Position numbers and translations under genes: made by a program
Shown: positions 31,217 to 39,086 of the stretch, one piece after another
Layout of the letters: every line of letters starts with the position of its first letter
How positions within the stretch are numbered: position 1 is the first letter of the stretch
Notes under the pieces: model-generated
Seen by the model: the letters and a program-made list of their open reading frames with translations, nothing else
The model's database searches: none
What the model was told of the DNA's origin: nothing
Assembly: GCF_025642155.1 (NCBI RefSeq)
Contig: NZ_CP106798.1
Span: forward strand, 8,494,001-8,558,000
DNA from: Streptomyces sp. HUAS 15-9
GTDB taxonomy: Bacteria > Actinomycetota > Actinomycetes > Streptomycetales > Streptomycetaceae
Reading direction: 5' to 3'
DNA: 64,000 nucleotides

Positions 31217-32142
31217 CGGTCCGCCACCTCCTTCCGGCGCAGTTCGGCCTCCCGTCGCGCGATCGCCTCCCAGCGGGGCGGACGGATGATGCCGGGGCCC
31301 GGCAGCAGCCGGGGTGTCGGTTCGCGGACGGGTGCCTGGTCGACGAGTTGGGCCAGCTCCTGCTGCACCTGCGCGGCGTCCTTCTCCTCCGCCATGCCGA
31401 TCGGACCCTGCATCCGGCCGTTCAGGAACTGCCGTACGACGGGTTCGTCGCTGGTCAGCAACTGCTCGCGCGGGCCGAACACGACCAGCTCGCGGCGGAA
31501 CAGCAGCCCGATGTTGTCCGGGACCTGGCGGGCCGAGGCGATGTCATGGGTGACGATCAGGAAGGTCGCGTCGATCTGTGCGTTGAGGTCGACGATCAGC
31601 TGGTTGAGATAGGCGACGCGCACCGGGTCGAGGCCGGAGTCGGGTTCGTCGAAGAGGATGATCTCGGGGTCCAGCACGAGCGCCCGCGCCAGGCCCGCGC
31701 GCTTGCGCATCCCGCCGGAGATCTCACCGGGCAGCTTCCCCTCCGAGCCGATCAGCCCGACCATGTCCATCTTCTCCAGCACGATGCGCCGGATCTCGCT
31801 CTCGGACTTACGGGTGTGCTCGCGCAGCGGGAAGGCGATGTTGTCGTACAGGCTCATCGAGCCGAACAGCGCGCCGTCCTGGAACAGCACGCCGAACAGC
31901 TTCCGCACCTCGTAGAGATCGTGTTCGCGCAGCCTGGTGATGTCACGACCGGCGACCTTCACGCAACCACGGTCCGGCTTCAGCAGCCCGACGAGCGTCT
32001 TGAGGAACACCGACTTGCCCGTGCCCGAGGGGCCGAGCATGACCGAGACCTCCCCGGCGGGCAGCGTCAGCGAGACGTCCTGCCAGATGACCTGGTGACC
32101 GAAGGACTTGGTCAGCCCTTCCACGCAGATCTCGACACCCAT
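31213..32142 (-). CDS. mceG: ABC ATPase of Mce importer (MceG/Mkl type)
   Basis: Energises Mce lipid uptake. About 309 residues: Walker A GPSGTGKS, Q-loop FQDGALF, signature ISGGMRKRAGLARAL, Walker B IILFDEPDSGLDPV and the switch His in VTHD. A C-terminal extension of about 70 residues after the ATPase core, ending in Arg/Glu-rich helices, is typical of MceG. The start is put at ATG 32142, which has GGAAGGG about 9 nt upstream; ATG 32178 lacks a ribosome site. It is the first gene of the mce operon, so the promoter should lie in 32143-32250. Confidence 0.93.
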   Translation of the reverse strand: MGVEICVEGLTKSFGHQVIWQDVSLTLPAGEVSVMLGPSGTGKSVFLKTLVGLLKPDRGCVKVAGRDITRLREHDLYEVRKLFGVLFQDGALFGSMSLYDNIAFPLREHTRKSESEIRRIVLEKMDMVGLIGSEGKLPGEISGGMRKRAGLARALVLDPEIILFDEPDSGLDPVRVAYLNQLIVDLNAQIDATFLIVTHDIASARQVPDNIGLLFRRELVVFGPREQLLTSDEPVVRQFLNGRMQGPIGMAEEKDAAQVQQELAQLVDQAPVREPTPRLLPGPGIIRPPRWEAIARREAELRRKEVADR

Positions 32143-32250
32143 CCGTTCCACCCTTCCGCCGTGGAGCCGCTCCGACATCTGCTCTACGGGGAGAGGCGGG
32201 GCGTCCGTCGCGGGGGAGGGGGATTTTTTTCGGGAGTGTTCGCGGCGGGA

Positions 32251-33264
32251 CTACGGCAGTGTGGTCGACGCCGATATTCCGGTGGGAGTCGTTGGGATCA
32301 CGGACGGAAGAGCCGTCGGGATCGTGGACGTCCCCGGCAGATCGGGAAGGGCGGGAACACTCGGGAGGTCCGACACGCGCGGGACGGCCGGCAAGGGTGA
32401 CAGGGAGGCCTTCGGCAAGGGCGGCACCGTCAGTGGCAGCAGTGCACTGCGGTGATCAGCGGGGGACTCCGTCGCTCCGGAAGCCGTCGCGGGGGCCGAC
32501 AGCTCGCGGGCGTTCGAGGCGGGTGTCCGGGCGGTGCCGTCGGGCCGGACGGGCTCGGCAGGGATCCCGGAGACGGAGGATGCCGTGGGCAGGGGCGCCG
32601 TGTCCGGCCCGCCCCCTCCGAGCACGTGCGGCAGCACGAACCCCGCGACCGCCAGGGTCGCCGCCGTCGACGCGGCCGCCACGGCCTGTGCCTTGCCGCC
32701 CGCCCGCAGCCGTCCCCGCCCGAACAGGAACAGCGCGAACCCGAGCGTCGCGGCCAGCGAGTTGCGCAGCGTGCGCCGGGCCCGGGCGAGCAGCGACTCG
32801 ACGGTCCGGTAGCTCAGCCCCATCCGCACGGCGACCTGGCCGACGTCGAGGTCCTCCGACTTCAGCCGGAGCGCCTCGGCCTGGCGCGCGGGCAGCTCCC
32901 CGCTGCGCACGGCCAGCCACCTGGCCTCGGCCCGATCGCACACCGCCTCTTCGATGGGCACCGGGCACGGCGCGACGAGCGTGGGACTGCTGCGCACCTG
33001 GTCCTCGCGATTGACCTGGCGATACCGGTCGACACACAGACGCATGGTCACGGTCGTCAGCCAGGCGCCGAGACGCTCGTCGTCCAGGTCGGGCCGCTCC
33101 GCGGCGCGCAGCATCGCCTCGTGCACCGCGTCCTCGGCGTCCTCCAGGCTCATCGATCTGCGCCGGGCCACCTTGAGCAGCTGCTCGCGGTGGCTCCACA
33201 TGCGCTGCCAACGGTCGTGGGCCGCCTGTATCTCCGCCGGCATGTCCGACATGTCCGTCGCCAT
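32251..33264 (-). CDS. ECF-like sigma factor with membrane and proline-rich tail
   Basis: 337 residues. Region 2 (about 20-90) contains MSLEDAEDAVHEAMLRAAE and a DRYRQ end. Region 4 (about 115-170) has the helix-turn-helix DVGQVAVRMGLSYRTVESLLARARRTLR. After this come a basic linker, one hydrophobic segment (about 190-212) and a 120-residue Ser/Thr/Pro-rich tail that would be outside the cell. A sigma factor joined to a membrane segment suggests surface-signal control, possibly without a separate anti-sigma factor, none being found nearby. AAAGGGG precedes ATG 33264. It is 108 nt upstream of the mce operon on the same strand and is a candidate regulator of it. Confidence 0.87.
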   Translation of the reverse strand: MATDMSDMPAEIQAAHDRWQRMWSHREQLLKVARRRSMSLEDAEDAVHEAMLRAAERPDLDDERLGAWLTTVTMRLCVDRYRQVNREDQVRSSPTLVAPCPVPIEEAVCDRAEARWLAVRSGELPARQAEALRLKSEDLDVGQVAVRMGLSYRTVESLLARARRTLRNSLAATLGFALFLFGRGRLRAGGKAQAVAAASTAATLAVAGFVLPHVLGGGGPDTAPLPTASSVSGIPAEPVRPDGTARTPASNARELSAPATASGATESPADHRSALLPLTVPPLPKASLSPLPAVPRVSDLPSVPALPDLPGTSTIPTALPSVIPTTPTGISASTTLP

Positions 33265-33318
33265 GAGGGCCCCTTTGCGCTCACTCGCCGGTCTCGTGCC
33301 GTCCGGCGGGTGGCGACA

Positions 33319-34371
33319 TTACCGTCCGGTATCCGCGGTTGGGGAGGGGGTGGCGGTCAACGAGACCACTCCGTTGCTGGTCAGCGGGCCGTCGCTGGGC
33401 AACAGGCCGTCGCCGGGCGGTTCGATGTCCGTGCGGGGCAAGGGGAGTTGGGGCTCGTCCGATTCACCGGCCCGAGGTGCCGGGCGTGAGTCGGCGGGAG
33501 TAGGTGATGCGGGCGCGGACGGGGTTCGGGTGGGGGCGGGTCTCTGACGGGCGGACGGCGTCGGCTTCGGCGTGGGCTCCCGGTGCGACCGCTCGGGGTG
33601 CGCCGATGACCCTGCCGAGCTGTCCGGCACCACCCGGTGTCCTTCCAGGAAGTACGCGTACCAGGCCCTGACGGTGCTCAGATAGGCCTGCGAGTGGTTG
33701 TAGCCGAGGACCGCCCGGTCCAGTCCGGCCGGGTCGGAGAGGTCCCGCCCGCCCGCGCACAGATAGCGCCCGGCGGCGAGCGCCGCGTCGAAGATGTTGC
33801 CCGGGTCGGCCCGGCCGTCGCCGTTGCCGTCCGTGCCCCAGCGGGCCCAGGTCGAGGGGATGAACTGCATCGGTCCGACCGCACGGTCGTAGGCCGGGTC
33901 CCCGTCGTAGGCGCCGCCGTCGGTGTCCCGCACCAGGGCGAAGTGGCCGCCGTCCAGCCGCGGCCCGAGGATCGGCGTCACGGTCGTACCGTCCGCCGTC
34001 ACCTGACCGCCCCGTGCCTGCCCGGACTCCACCTGCCCGATCGCGGCCAGCAGCTGCCACCGCAGCCGGCAGCCGGGCGCCGTGCGCGCGAGCTCCGCCT
34101 CGGCGTGACGGTAGGCGGCGAACACGCTCACGGGCAGCGTTGCCCTCGCCGCCGATGCCCCGTGCTGGTGCTTCCCGGTCCGTAGCGGCGGGAGATCGGT
34201 GCGGTACGGGGTGTCGCCCGTCACGCTCGGCCCGTGCTCGTCCGCTGCCGGCCGTGCGGGTGCGGAGGCCCGTGCCGGAACCGCCCCCGGGGGCTGTGAC
34301 GCGGTCAGTGCTGCCATGGCTGCTGCCGTGATTGCCACACTTCTGGCGCCTCTGATTCTGTGCCCTGCCAA
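33319..34371 (-). CDS. Secreted lytic transglycosylase (SLT-like)
   Basis: Cleaves peptidoglycan glycan strands outside the cell. 350 residues. The start is decided by a GGAGGGG site 8 nt before TTG 34371; it yields a proper signal peptide (basic AGHRIRGAR, then an Ala-rich core, ending near PARASA at about residue 36). The catalytic Glu115 sits in IGQVESGQ, and the lysozyme-like core has GPMQFIPSTWARWGTDGNGDG and GYNHSQAYLSTVRAWYAYF. The last 110 residues are a Pro/Ser/Thr-rich linker-like tail. Upstream in-frame codons overlap the divergent LLM gene and are not family-like. Confidence 0.88.
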   Translation of the reverse strand: MAGHRIRGARSVAITAAAMAALTASQPPGAVPARASAPARPAADEHGPSVTGDTPYRTDLPPLRTGKHQHGASAARATLPVSVFAAYRHAEAELARTAPGCRLRWQLLAAIGQVESGQARGGQVTADGTTVTPILGPRLDGGHFALVRDTDGGAYDGDPAYDRAVGPMQFIPSTWARWGTDGNGDGRADPGNIFDAALAAGRYLCAGGRDLSDPAGLDRAVLGYNHSQAYLSTVRAWYAYFLEGHRVVPDSSAGSSAHPERSHREPTPKPTPSARQRPAPTRTPSAPASPTPADSRPAPRAGESDEPQLPLPRTDIEPPGDGLLPSDGPLTSNGVVSLTATPSPTADTGR

Positions 34372-34524
34372 GTCGTGATCCCCTCCGTGCGGTCCTCTGT
34401 CCTCTGCTCTACGGGGCAGGGCGGCGGGTCCGTCGCGCGAAGGGTGGGCCAATTCGGAAGTGGAGTGCGCAGGCGCGTCCGCTATTTGGTTGCCGGTCCC
34501 TGTACCGTGCAGCAGGATGCGGGG

Positions 34525-35394
34525 ATGCGCTTCTCGGTCAACATTCCGAACTTCGGTGACTTCGCCGATCCCAGGACCGTCGCGAAGGTGGCCGTGGCGG
34601 CCGAACAGGCAGGGTGGAACGGGCTGTTCGTCTGGGATCATGTGCTGCACCGCAAGCACGAGGGCAGGCCCTTCGGCGACCCGTGGATGCTGCTGACTGC
34701 CGCTGCGTTGGCGACCTCCCGGATCAGGCTGGGCACGTTGGTCACCCCGGTCGCCCGGCGGCGCCCGCAGCAGCTCGCCCGCCAGGTGGCGACCCTGGAT
34801 GCCATGAGCGGCGGTCGGGTCGTCTTCGCCGCGGGGCTGGGCGGACCCATTGAGGACGAGTACGCGAGTTTCGGCGACACCACGGACCCCAAGGCGCTGG
34901 CCGAGCGGCTGGACGAGGGCCTGGACCTGCTGCGGCGGTTCTGGTCGGGCGAACCGGTGAACCACGACGGACGGCACTACCAGGTACGGGACGTGACCCT
35001 GCTGCCCGCCACGGTGCAACGCCCTCGGCCGCCGGTCTGGGTGGCCGGCTTCTGGCCCAACCGTCCGCCGATGCGCCGGGCCGCCCGCTGGGACGGGGCG
35101 GTCCCGCTGTTCACCGACGCCAGGCACGGCCATGTGCCGCCTGTCGGTCAGGTGCGCGACCTGGTCGCATTCGTGCGCAAGGAGCGCGAGGACCGGTCCG
35201 GCGCTCCCTTCGAGATCGTCCTCGGCGGTGCCACACCGGGCGGCGACGCCGCCAAGACCCGTGATCTGATCGGTCCGCTGGCCGAGGCGGGAGCCACCTG
35301 GTGGGACGAGCGGCAGATCCAGACCGGCGAAGCGCTCGACCGGCTCACACCGGTGCTGCGCCGCATCGAGCAGGGGCCGCCGGTGTTGTGGTGA
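34525..35394 (+). CDS. LLM-class flavin- or F420-dependent oxidoreductase
   Basis: Luciferase-like TIM-barrel enzyme of 289 residues; the substrate is unknown. The N-terminus MRFSVNIPNFGDFADP, the WDHVLHR segment and the IRLGTLVTPVARRRP cofactor-site segment match F420-type LLM enzymes of actinobacteria. The central GLDLLRRFWSGEPVNHDGRHYQV motif is also typical. ATG 34525 has AGGA about 9 nt upstream; ATG 34360 would add 55 residues of unlikely sequence. The divergent transglycosylase start lies 153 nt away. Confidence 0.87.
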   Translation: MRFSVNIPNFGDFADPRTVAKVAVAAEQAGWNGLFVWDHVLHRKHEGRPFGDPWMLLTAAALATSRIRLGTLVTPVARRRPQQLARQVATLDAMSGGRVVFAAGLGGPIEDEYASFGDTTDPKALAERLDEGLDLLRRFWSGEPVNHDGRHYQVRDVTLLPATVQRPRPPVWVAGFWPNRPPMRRAARWDGAVPLFTDARHGHVPPVGQVRDLVAFVRKEREDRSGAPFEIVLGGATPGGDAAKTRDLIGPLAEAGATWWDERQIQTGEALDRLTPVLRRIEQGPPVLW

Positions 35395-35421
35395 CCCGGC
35401 TGAAGGTGCCCCGCCCGGACC

Positions 35422-36327
35422 TCAACGTGCCCGGTCGGCTGCCGCCTGCCAGACGGAGGTGAGGTACTGCAGCCGGACCTTGTCGTCGTCGGGCAGCGAC
35501 TGGGCGTAGCTCCGGCGCAGAGTGAGTACGAGGCTCGGGATGTGGAGTTTCGCGGCGCACTTGCCGTCCGCCACGGCGACGGAGACCTCACGCCTGCGCA
35601 GGGCTTGGGTGGCTCCCTGCTTGTGGTAGGCGGCCCTGAGCCGTTCGTAGGCGTCGTCAGGCGAGCCGTACCGGTATCCCTCGGCCCGCATGCAGGTCTT
35701 CCAGTCGGTCATGGCCTTGCGGTACTTCGGGGATTCCTCCACCGAAGTGGTGAGGCTGCCGTTGAGGTTCTGCGGGTAGTAAGCGACGGAAACCCAGTCG
35801 TCGAGACTTCCGTAGAGGTGTCTGCGGCTCTCGGCCTCGCAGCCCCGTGCCGAGAACGTGACCTTCTGGTCGCGCCCGAAGCGCATCTCGCGGAAATCTG
35901 AACCGCCCCCGCGCATGGCTTTCATATAGGCGGCCGACTCTTTCTCCGAGAGCGAGGCCACATAGGCGTCGTTCGGTGATGAACCGCGACCGTCCGAGCC
36001 GGACGCGTACTGATCTCCCAGGCCGTATCCCCGGCTGCGGCGGTCTCGCATGTTCAGCGTCTGCTGCTCGTCGGATCCGGTCGGCCGGGCTGTCTTGTCG
36101 GCGCGGTAGCGGAATCCCTTCTTTACCATGCAGGCCGCGATGAGTTCGGATTCCTTGTTCGCCAGCCCGGTACTGGTCCTGACGAAGGTCCCGGATCGGG
36201 TGAGCAGGTCGAGTTCGGCGGCGGTGAGGGTTCTCCCGCGTTTCTCGTGCGCCTCGTCGGTCGTTCCGCACGCGGCGGTGAGCGCGAGGACTCCCGCCAC
36301 CGCACAGGCGAGCGATGCGCGTCGCAT
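35422..36327 (-). CDS. Hypothetical lipoprotein (301 aa)
   Basis: Exported lipoprotein: signal MRRASLACAVAGVLALTAAC, with lipid Cys20 in LTAAC. The mature part (about 280 residues) is polar, with several Tyr and Arg residues and four further Cys that look paired in two CM-type motifs (AACMVKKGFRYR and KTCMRAEGYRYG). These resemble each other and suggest an internal duplication. No enzyme motif was recognised. It converges with the LLM gene, 27 nt away. ATG 36327 is the only start that gives a signal peptide. Confidence 0.8.
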   Translation of the reverse strand: MRRASLACAVAGVLALTAACGTTDEAHEKRGRTLTAAELDLLTRSGTFVRTSTGLANKESELIAACMVKKGFRYRADKTARPTGSDEQQTLNMRDRRSRGYGLGDQYASGSDGRGSSPNDAYVASLSEKESAAYMKAMRGGGSDFREMRFGRDQKVTFSARGCEAESRRHLYGSLDDWVSVAYYPQNLNGSLTTSVEESPKYRKAMTDWKTCMRAEGYRYGSPDDAYERLRAAYHKQGATQALRRREVSVAVADGKCAAKLHIPSLVLTLRRSYAQSLPDDDKVRLQYLTSVWQAAADRAR

Positions 36328-36427
36328 GGTGTCCTGGGCCTCTCGGTCGGCGGTGGTGGGACGTGCGGTGCCCGCGGACTGCTGCCCGCGGGCACCTGGA
36401 AGCCAGGGAATCGAGATGTCCCACCTT

Positions 36428-36919
36428 CTACGGCACGGGGCCGGTGCAGGTCGAGTTGGTGCCGCCGGTCGCGTAGACGCCCCAGCTGTTCGACGAGACA
36501 GCGTCGTTGAACGTCGAGTTGAAGTTCCCGCCGGTGCCCTTCGGGATCCAGCCGCCGGTTCCGCCGTAGGACTTGCCGGTCCACACGACGGCGTCACAGC
36601 TGACTCCGTTGTTGAAGTCCGACGAGGCGCAGTCGTTCCAGGTGCGGCTCGGACAGCTGGAGTGACCGAAGACGGACCAGTCGGAGTTCTTTCCGGAGAG
36701 CTTTCCCGGCCCGTCGGAGTATCCCGCGTTCACCCAGAAGCAGAAATTGCCGGAGGTACAGCCGGCAGGTGCCGCGGCCGCCTTTACCGAGGTGAAGGAT
36801 GCCACCGCGGATGCCTTGCCTCGGTTTGCGGAATCATTTGCCGAACTGGCCGCCGATGTTCCGGCCATGGCACCGAGCAGAATCACAACTCCCGCGATCA
36901 TGGCTAATATTCGTCTCAC
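36428..36919 (-). CDS. Secreted peptidase inhibitor family I36-like protein (TTA codon)
   Basis: 163-residue secreted protein. The signal peptide is about residues 1-30 (VRRILAMIAGVVILLGAMAGTSAA), and the mature domain starts with a CTSGNFCFWVNAGYSDGPGKLSG segment. This matches the I36 inhibitor/crystallin-like fold of Streptomyces metalloprotease inhibitors, with WSVFGHSSCPSRTWNDCASS and several paired Cys. GTG 36919 has AGGGGG 4 nt upstream. Codon 5 is TTA, the rare leucine codon read by the developmentally controlled bldA tRNA, so its expression is probably tied to morphological development. It is divergent from the winged-helix regulator at 37030. Confidence 0.85.
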   Translation of the reverse strand: MRRILAMIAGVVILLGAMAGTSAASSANDSANRGKASAVASFTSVKAAAAPAGCTSGNFCFWVNAGYSDGPGKLSGKNSDWSVFGHSSCPSRTWNDCASSDFNNGVSCDAVVWTGKSYGGTGGWIPKGTGGNFNSTFNDAVSSNSWGVYATGGTNSTCTGPVP

Positions 36920-37029
36920 TATTCCCCCTTGAGGCGTGCGGTTGGTCGCGTCCACTGTTGCCAATTCCGCCTCAGTGGTCCATGGTGTGTCGCCAGGGGG
37001 AAAATGCCGAGGCCGGACAGGGGACCGGG

Positions 37030-38049
37030 ATGCTCCGCATTCATTTCTCAGAGCTCGACCTGGCGAGAACCAGAGTGGCCCGGGTGCCCGATCCTCTGTG
37101 GGAGGTGGCCGCGAGTCTGCACCGCTTCCAGACCCGCGCCGGCCGCTGGGCCTACGCCGAGTGGTACCGCACGGCCGGCGCCCGCATCCGGGAGAGCCAC
37201 CTCGACCGCACTCTGCGTGACCTGCTCTTGCCGCTGTACCCACGAGCCGTCTACTTTCCGGACTTCCTGACGCCGTCCCCAGCCCTGGACGATGGGCTCA
37301 ACGCCGGTCTTGACGCCGGTCTCGACGCGATCATGTCCACCCCGCCCCGCCGCGTGCGTGACGAGCTGGCGGTGCTCGACCGCCGTGTGGGCGCTCCGGC
37401 CTGGGTACGACGACTGACGGACCGACAGGAGCGCGCGGAGGTCGTTGCGGCGATCCGCGCCTACTACGAGGCGGCCGTCGCCCCGTTCACCGAGGCGATG
37501 CACTCACGTATCGAAGCCGCGCGGTCGCAGTGCTGCCGCGATCTGCTCGACGGCGGTGTGGACCGCATGCTGGCCGGGCTCGGACCCGGGCTGATCTGGC
37601 GGCCCCCGATCCTGGAGGTCCGCTATCCCGTCGACGACCGGGATCTGTACCTGGACGGCCGGGGGCTGCGCCTCGTGCCGTCCTACTTCTGCTGGAGCAG
37701 CCCGATCAGCCTCGCCGATCCCCAGCTGCCGCCCGTGCTGGTCTACCCCCTGCTGCACGAACCGACCGCCATCAGCCTCCGGCCCGCCACTCCACTGGCC
37801 GCGCTGCTGGGCCGTACCCGGGCGACCGTGCTCTGTGTCGTCGCGTCGGGTGCGGGCGCCACCACCGGGGAGATCGCCCGTGCGGTCGGGATCTCCGCGC
37901 CCTCCGCGAGCAAGCACGCCGGAGTCCTGCGTGAGGCGGGCCTGCTCGCCAGCAGCCGCCACGCCGCGCACGTCCTCCACACGCTGACTCCGACCGGCGC
38001 CTCCCTGCTGGTCGGCTCCCGACCACCGGGCGCGCGAACTGGACGTTGA
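37030..38049 (+). CDS. ArsR-like winged-helix transcriptional regulator (DUF5937-like)
   Basis: 339-residue regulator. The N-terminal part (about 1-250) starts MLRIHFSELDLARTRVARVPDPLWEVAASL, typical of the DUF5937-type domain found in front of actinobacterial ArsR-like regulators. The C-terminal winged helix (about 262-320) reads RATVLCVVASGAGATTGEIARAVGISAPSASKHAGVLREAGLL. There is no metal-binding Cys motif of classical ArsR. A small GLDAGLDA repeat lies near residue 90. GACCGGG precedes ATG 37030. The target is unknown; the divergent I36 gene and the 110 nt between them are candidates. Confidence 0.82.
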   Translation: MLRIHFSELDLARTRVARVPDPLWEVAASLHRFQTRAGRWAYAEWYRTAGARIRESHLDRTLRDLLLPLYPRAVYFPDFLTPSPALDDGLNAGLDAGLDAIMSTPPRRVRDELAVLDRRVGAPAWVRRLTDRQERAEVVAAIRAYYEAAVAPFTEAMHSRIEAARSQCCRDLLDGGVDRMLAGLGPGLIWRPPILEVRYPVDDRDLYLDGRGLRLVPSYFCWSSPISLADPQLPPVLVYPLLHEPTAISLRPATPLAALLGRTRATVLCVVASGAGATTGEIARAVGISAPSASKHAGVLREAGLLASSRHAAHVLHTLTPTGASLLVGSRPPGARTGR

Positions 38050-38120
38050 GCGGAGCGCCCCCGTGACTATCACCCGGGTGGATGCGACTCGAAGGCGTTC
38101 ACCACGGGGAGGCACTGCAC

Positions 38121-38759
38121 ATGCCAGTGATTTTCTTCGACATCGGGGCGACCTTGGCGGATGCCCATGTGGATCCCGACGGCTCCCTGACACTTGAGCC
38201 CCGACCGCGTGTCTTGGCTGTGCTCGACGCCCTCCGGGAGGTCCGCAAGGGCATCATCTCCGACCCCGGTCCGGGCGATGGCGCTGCCGCACGTGCAGCG
38301 GCCGCGCTGCGGGGGGCGTTCCCCGACCGGTTCACCGACGACGCACTTGTGCACTGGGGTGCGAAGGACAGCCGCGGGATCTTCGACCAGGCGGTCACGA
38401 GCGCCGGGGGAGCGGCAGGCGACGACTGTGTCTTCGTGGGCGAGGACGCGGAGGAGCGCGCTCTCGCGCGCGAGGCCGGGATGCGTACGGCGGCTCACCC
38501 GGTGTTCGCCATCGCCGCGACGGAAGACAGACCGGTGCTCCGGACGAGGATCGAGTTGCCCGACGGCCTGGGCCCGCCCGAGTTGACCACGGCCGTGGAC
38601 GAGACCGAGGCCGTTGTCGTGCAGTTCGTCTCCGAGCGGCTCGTGCTCGCGATGGCGACCAGGCAGGGCGCCCAGGCGCTCGAGCACGCGGGTTTCACGG
38701 TGGACCTGCGGGGACCGGTGGACGAGGTGGTGGCCTTCCCGATCAGCGACGACCAGTAG
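38121..38759 (+). CDS. HAD-superfamily-like protein with altered motif 1
   Basis: 212 residues from ATG 38121 (GGGGAGG 8 nt upstream). The start VIFFDIGATLAD aligns with HAD motif 1 (DxDxT) but has Gly-Ala-Thr in place of the second Asp, so the usual acid/base is missing. A later segment, DDCVFVGEDAEERALAREAGMRT, matches motif 4. The motif 2 region reads KGIISDPGPGD. It could be a HAD protein with a changed or lost phosphatase function. The last 75 residues form an additional domain without a recognised match. Confidence 0.7.
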   Translation: MPVIFFDIGATLADAHVDPDGSLTLEPRPRVLAVLDALREVRKGIISDPGPGDGAAARAAAALRGAFPDRFTDDALVHWGAKDSRGIFDQAVTSAGGAAGDDCVFVGEDAEERALAREAGMRTAAHPVFAIAATEDRPVLRTRIELPDGLGPPELTTAVDETEAVVVQFVSERLVLAMATRQGAQALEHAGFTVDLRGPVDEVVAFPISDDQ

Positions 38760-39086
38760 GTCTCGGCGGCCGAACCGCACACGGACGCCCCTCGTGAATC
38801 CCCGTAGCCGGCGCCGGGTTCCCGGTCGACACGGCGCCGGGACGAGGCGGTGACGCCCAGGGCGTCCGGGCCGGGAGAACGGGCGCTCGACTCGGGCGCC
38901 CGGGACATCCCGGCGAGCGAGTACGCCGAGGTCGCCCGACAGGCCGCAGACGGAACGACTGATTCCCCAGCAGCCCCGGTCGCGCCGATCGGAGTCAGGA
39001 ACAACCCTCGCCGCCGCACAACCCTTTGGCCCTGCGCCTCATCTTGCTTGCCGGCAGCAGCAGAACTGACCTGAAAGCAGGAGCAC
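38760..39086. other. 327-nt intergenic region
   Basis: No convincing gene on either strand; short open frames are Arg/Ala/Pro-rich without a ribosome site. The stretch before the TTG start at 39087 (CTGAAAGCAGGAG) is the likely ribosome site of the peptidase gene, so its promoter should be in this region. Confidence 0.5.

Noticed and set aside
38850..39074. A 74-codon plus-strand open frame before the peptidase gene
   Set aside because: No ribosome site and no conserved-looking segments; treated as intergenic.
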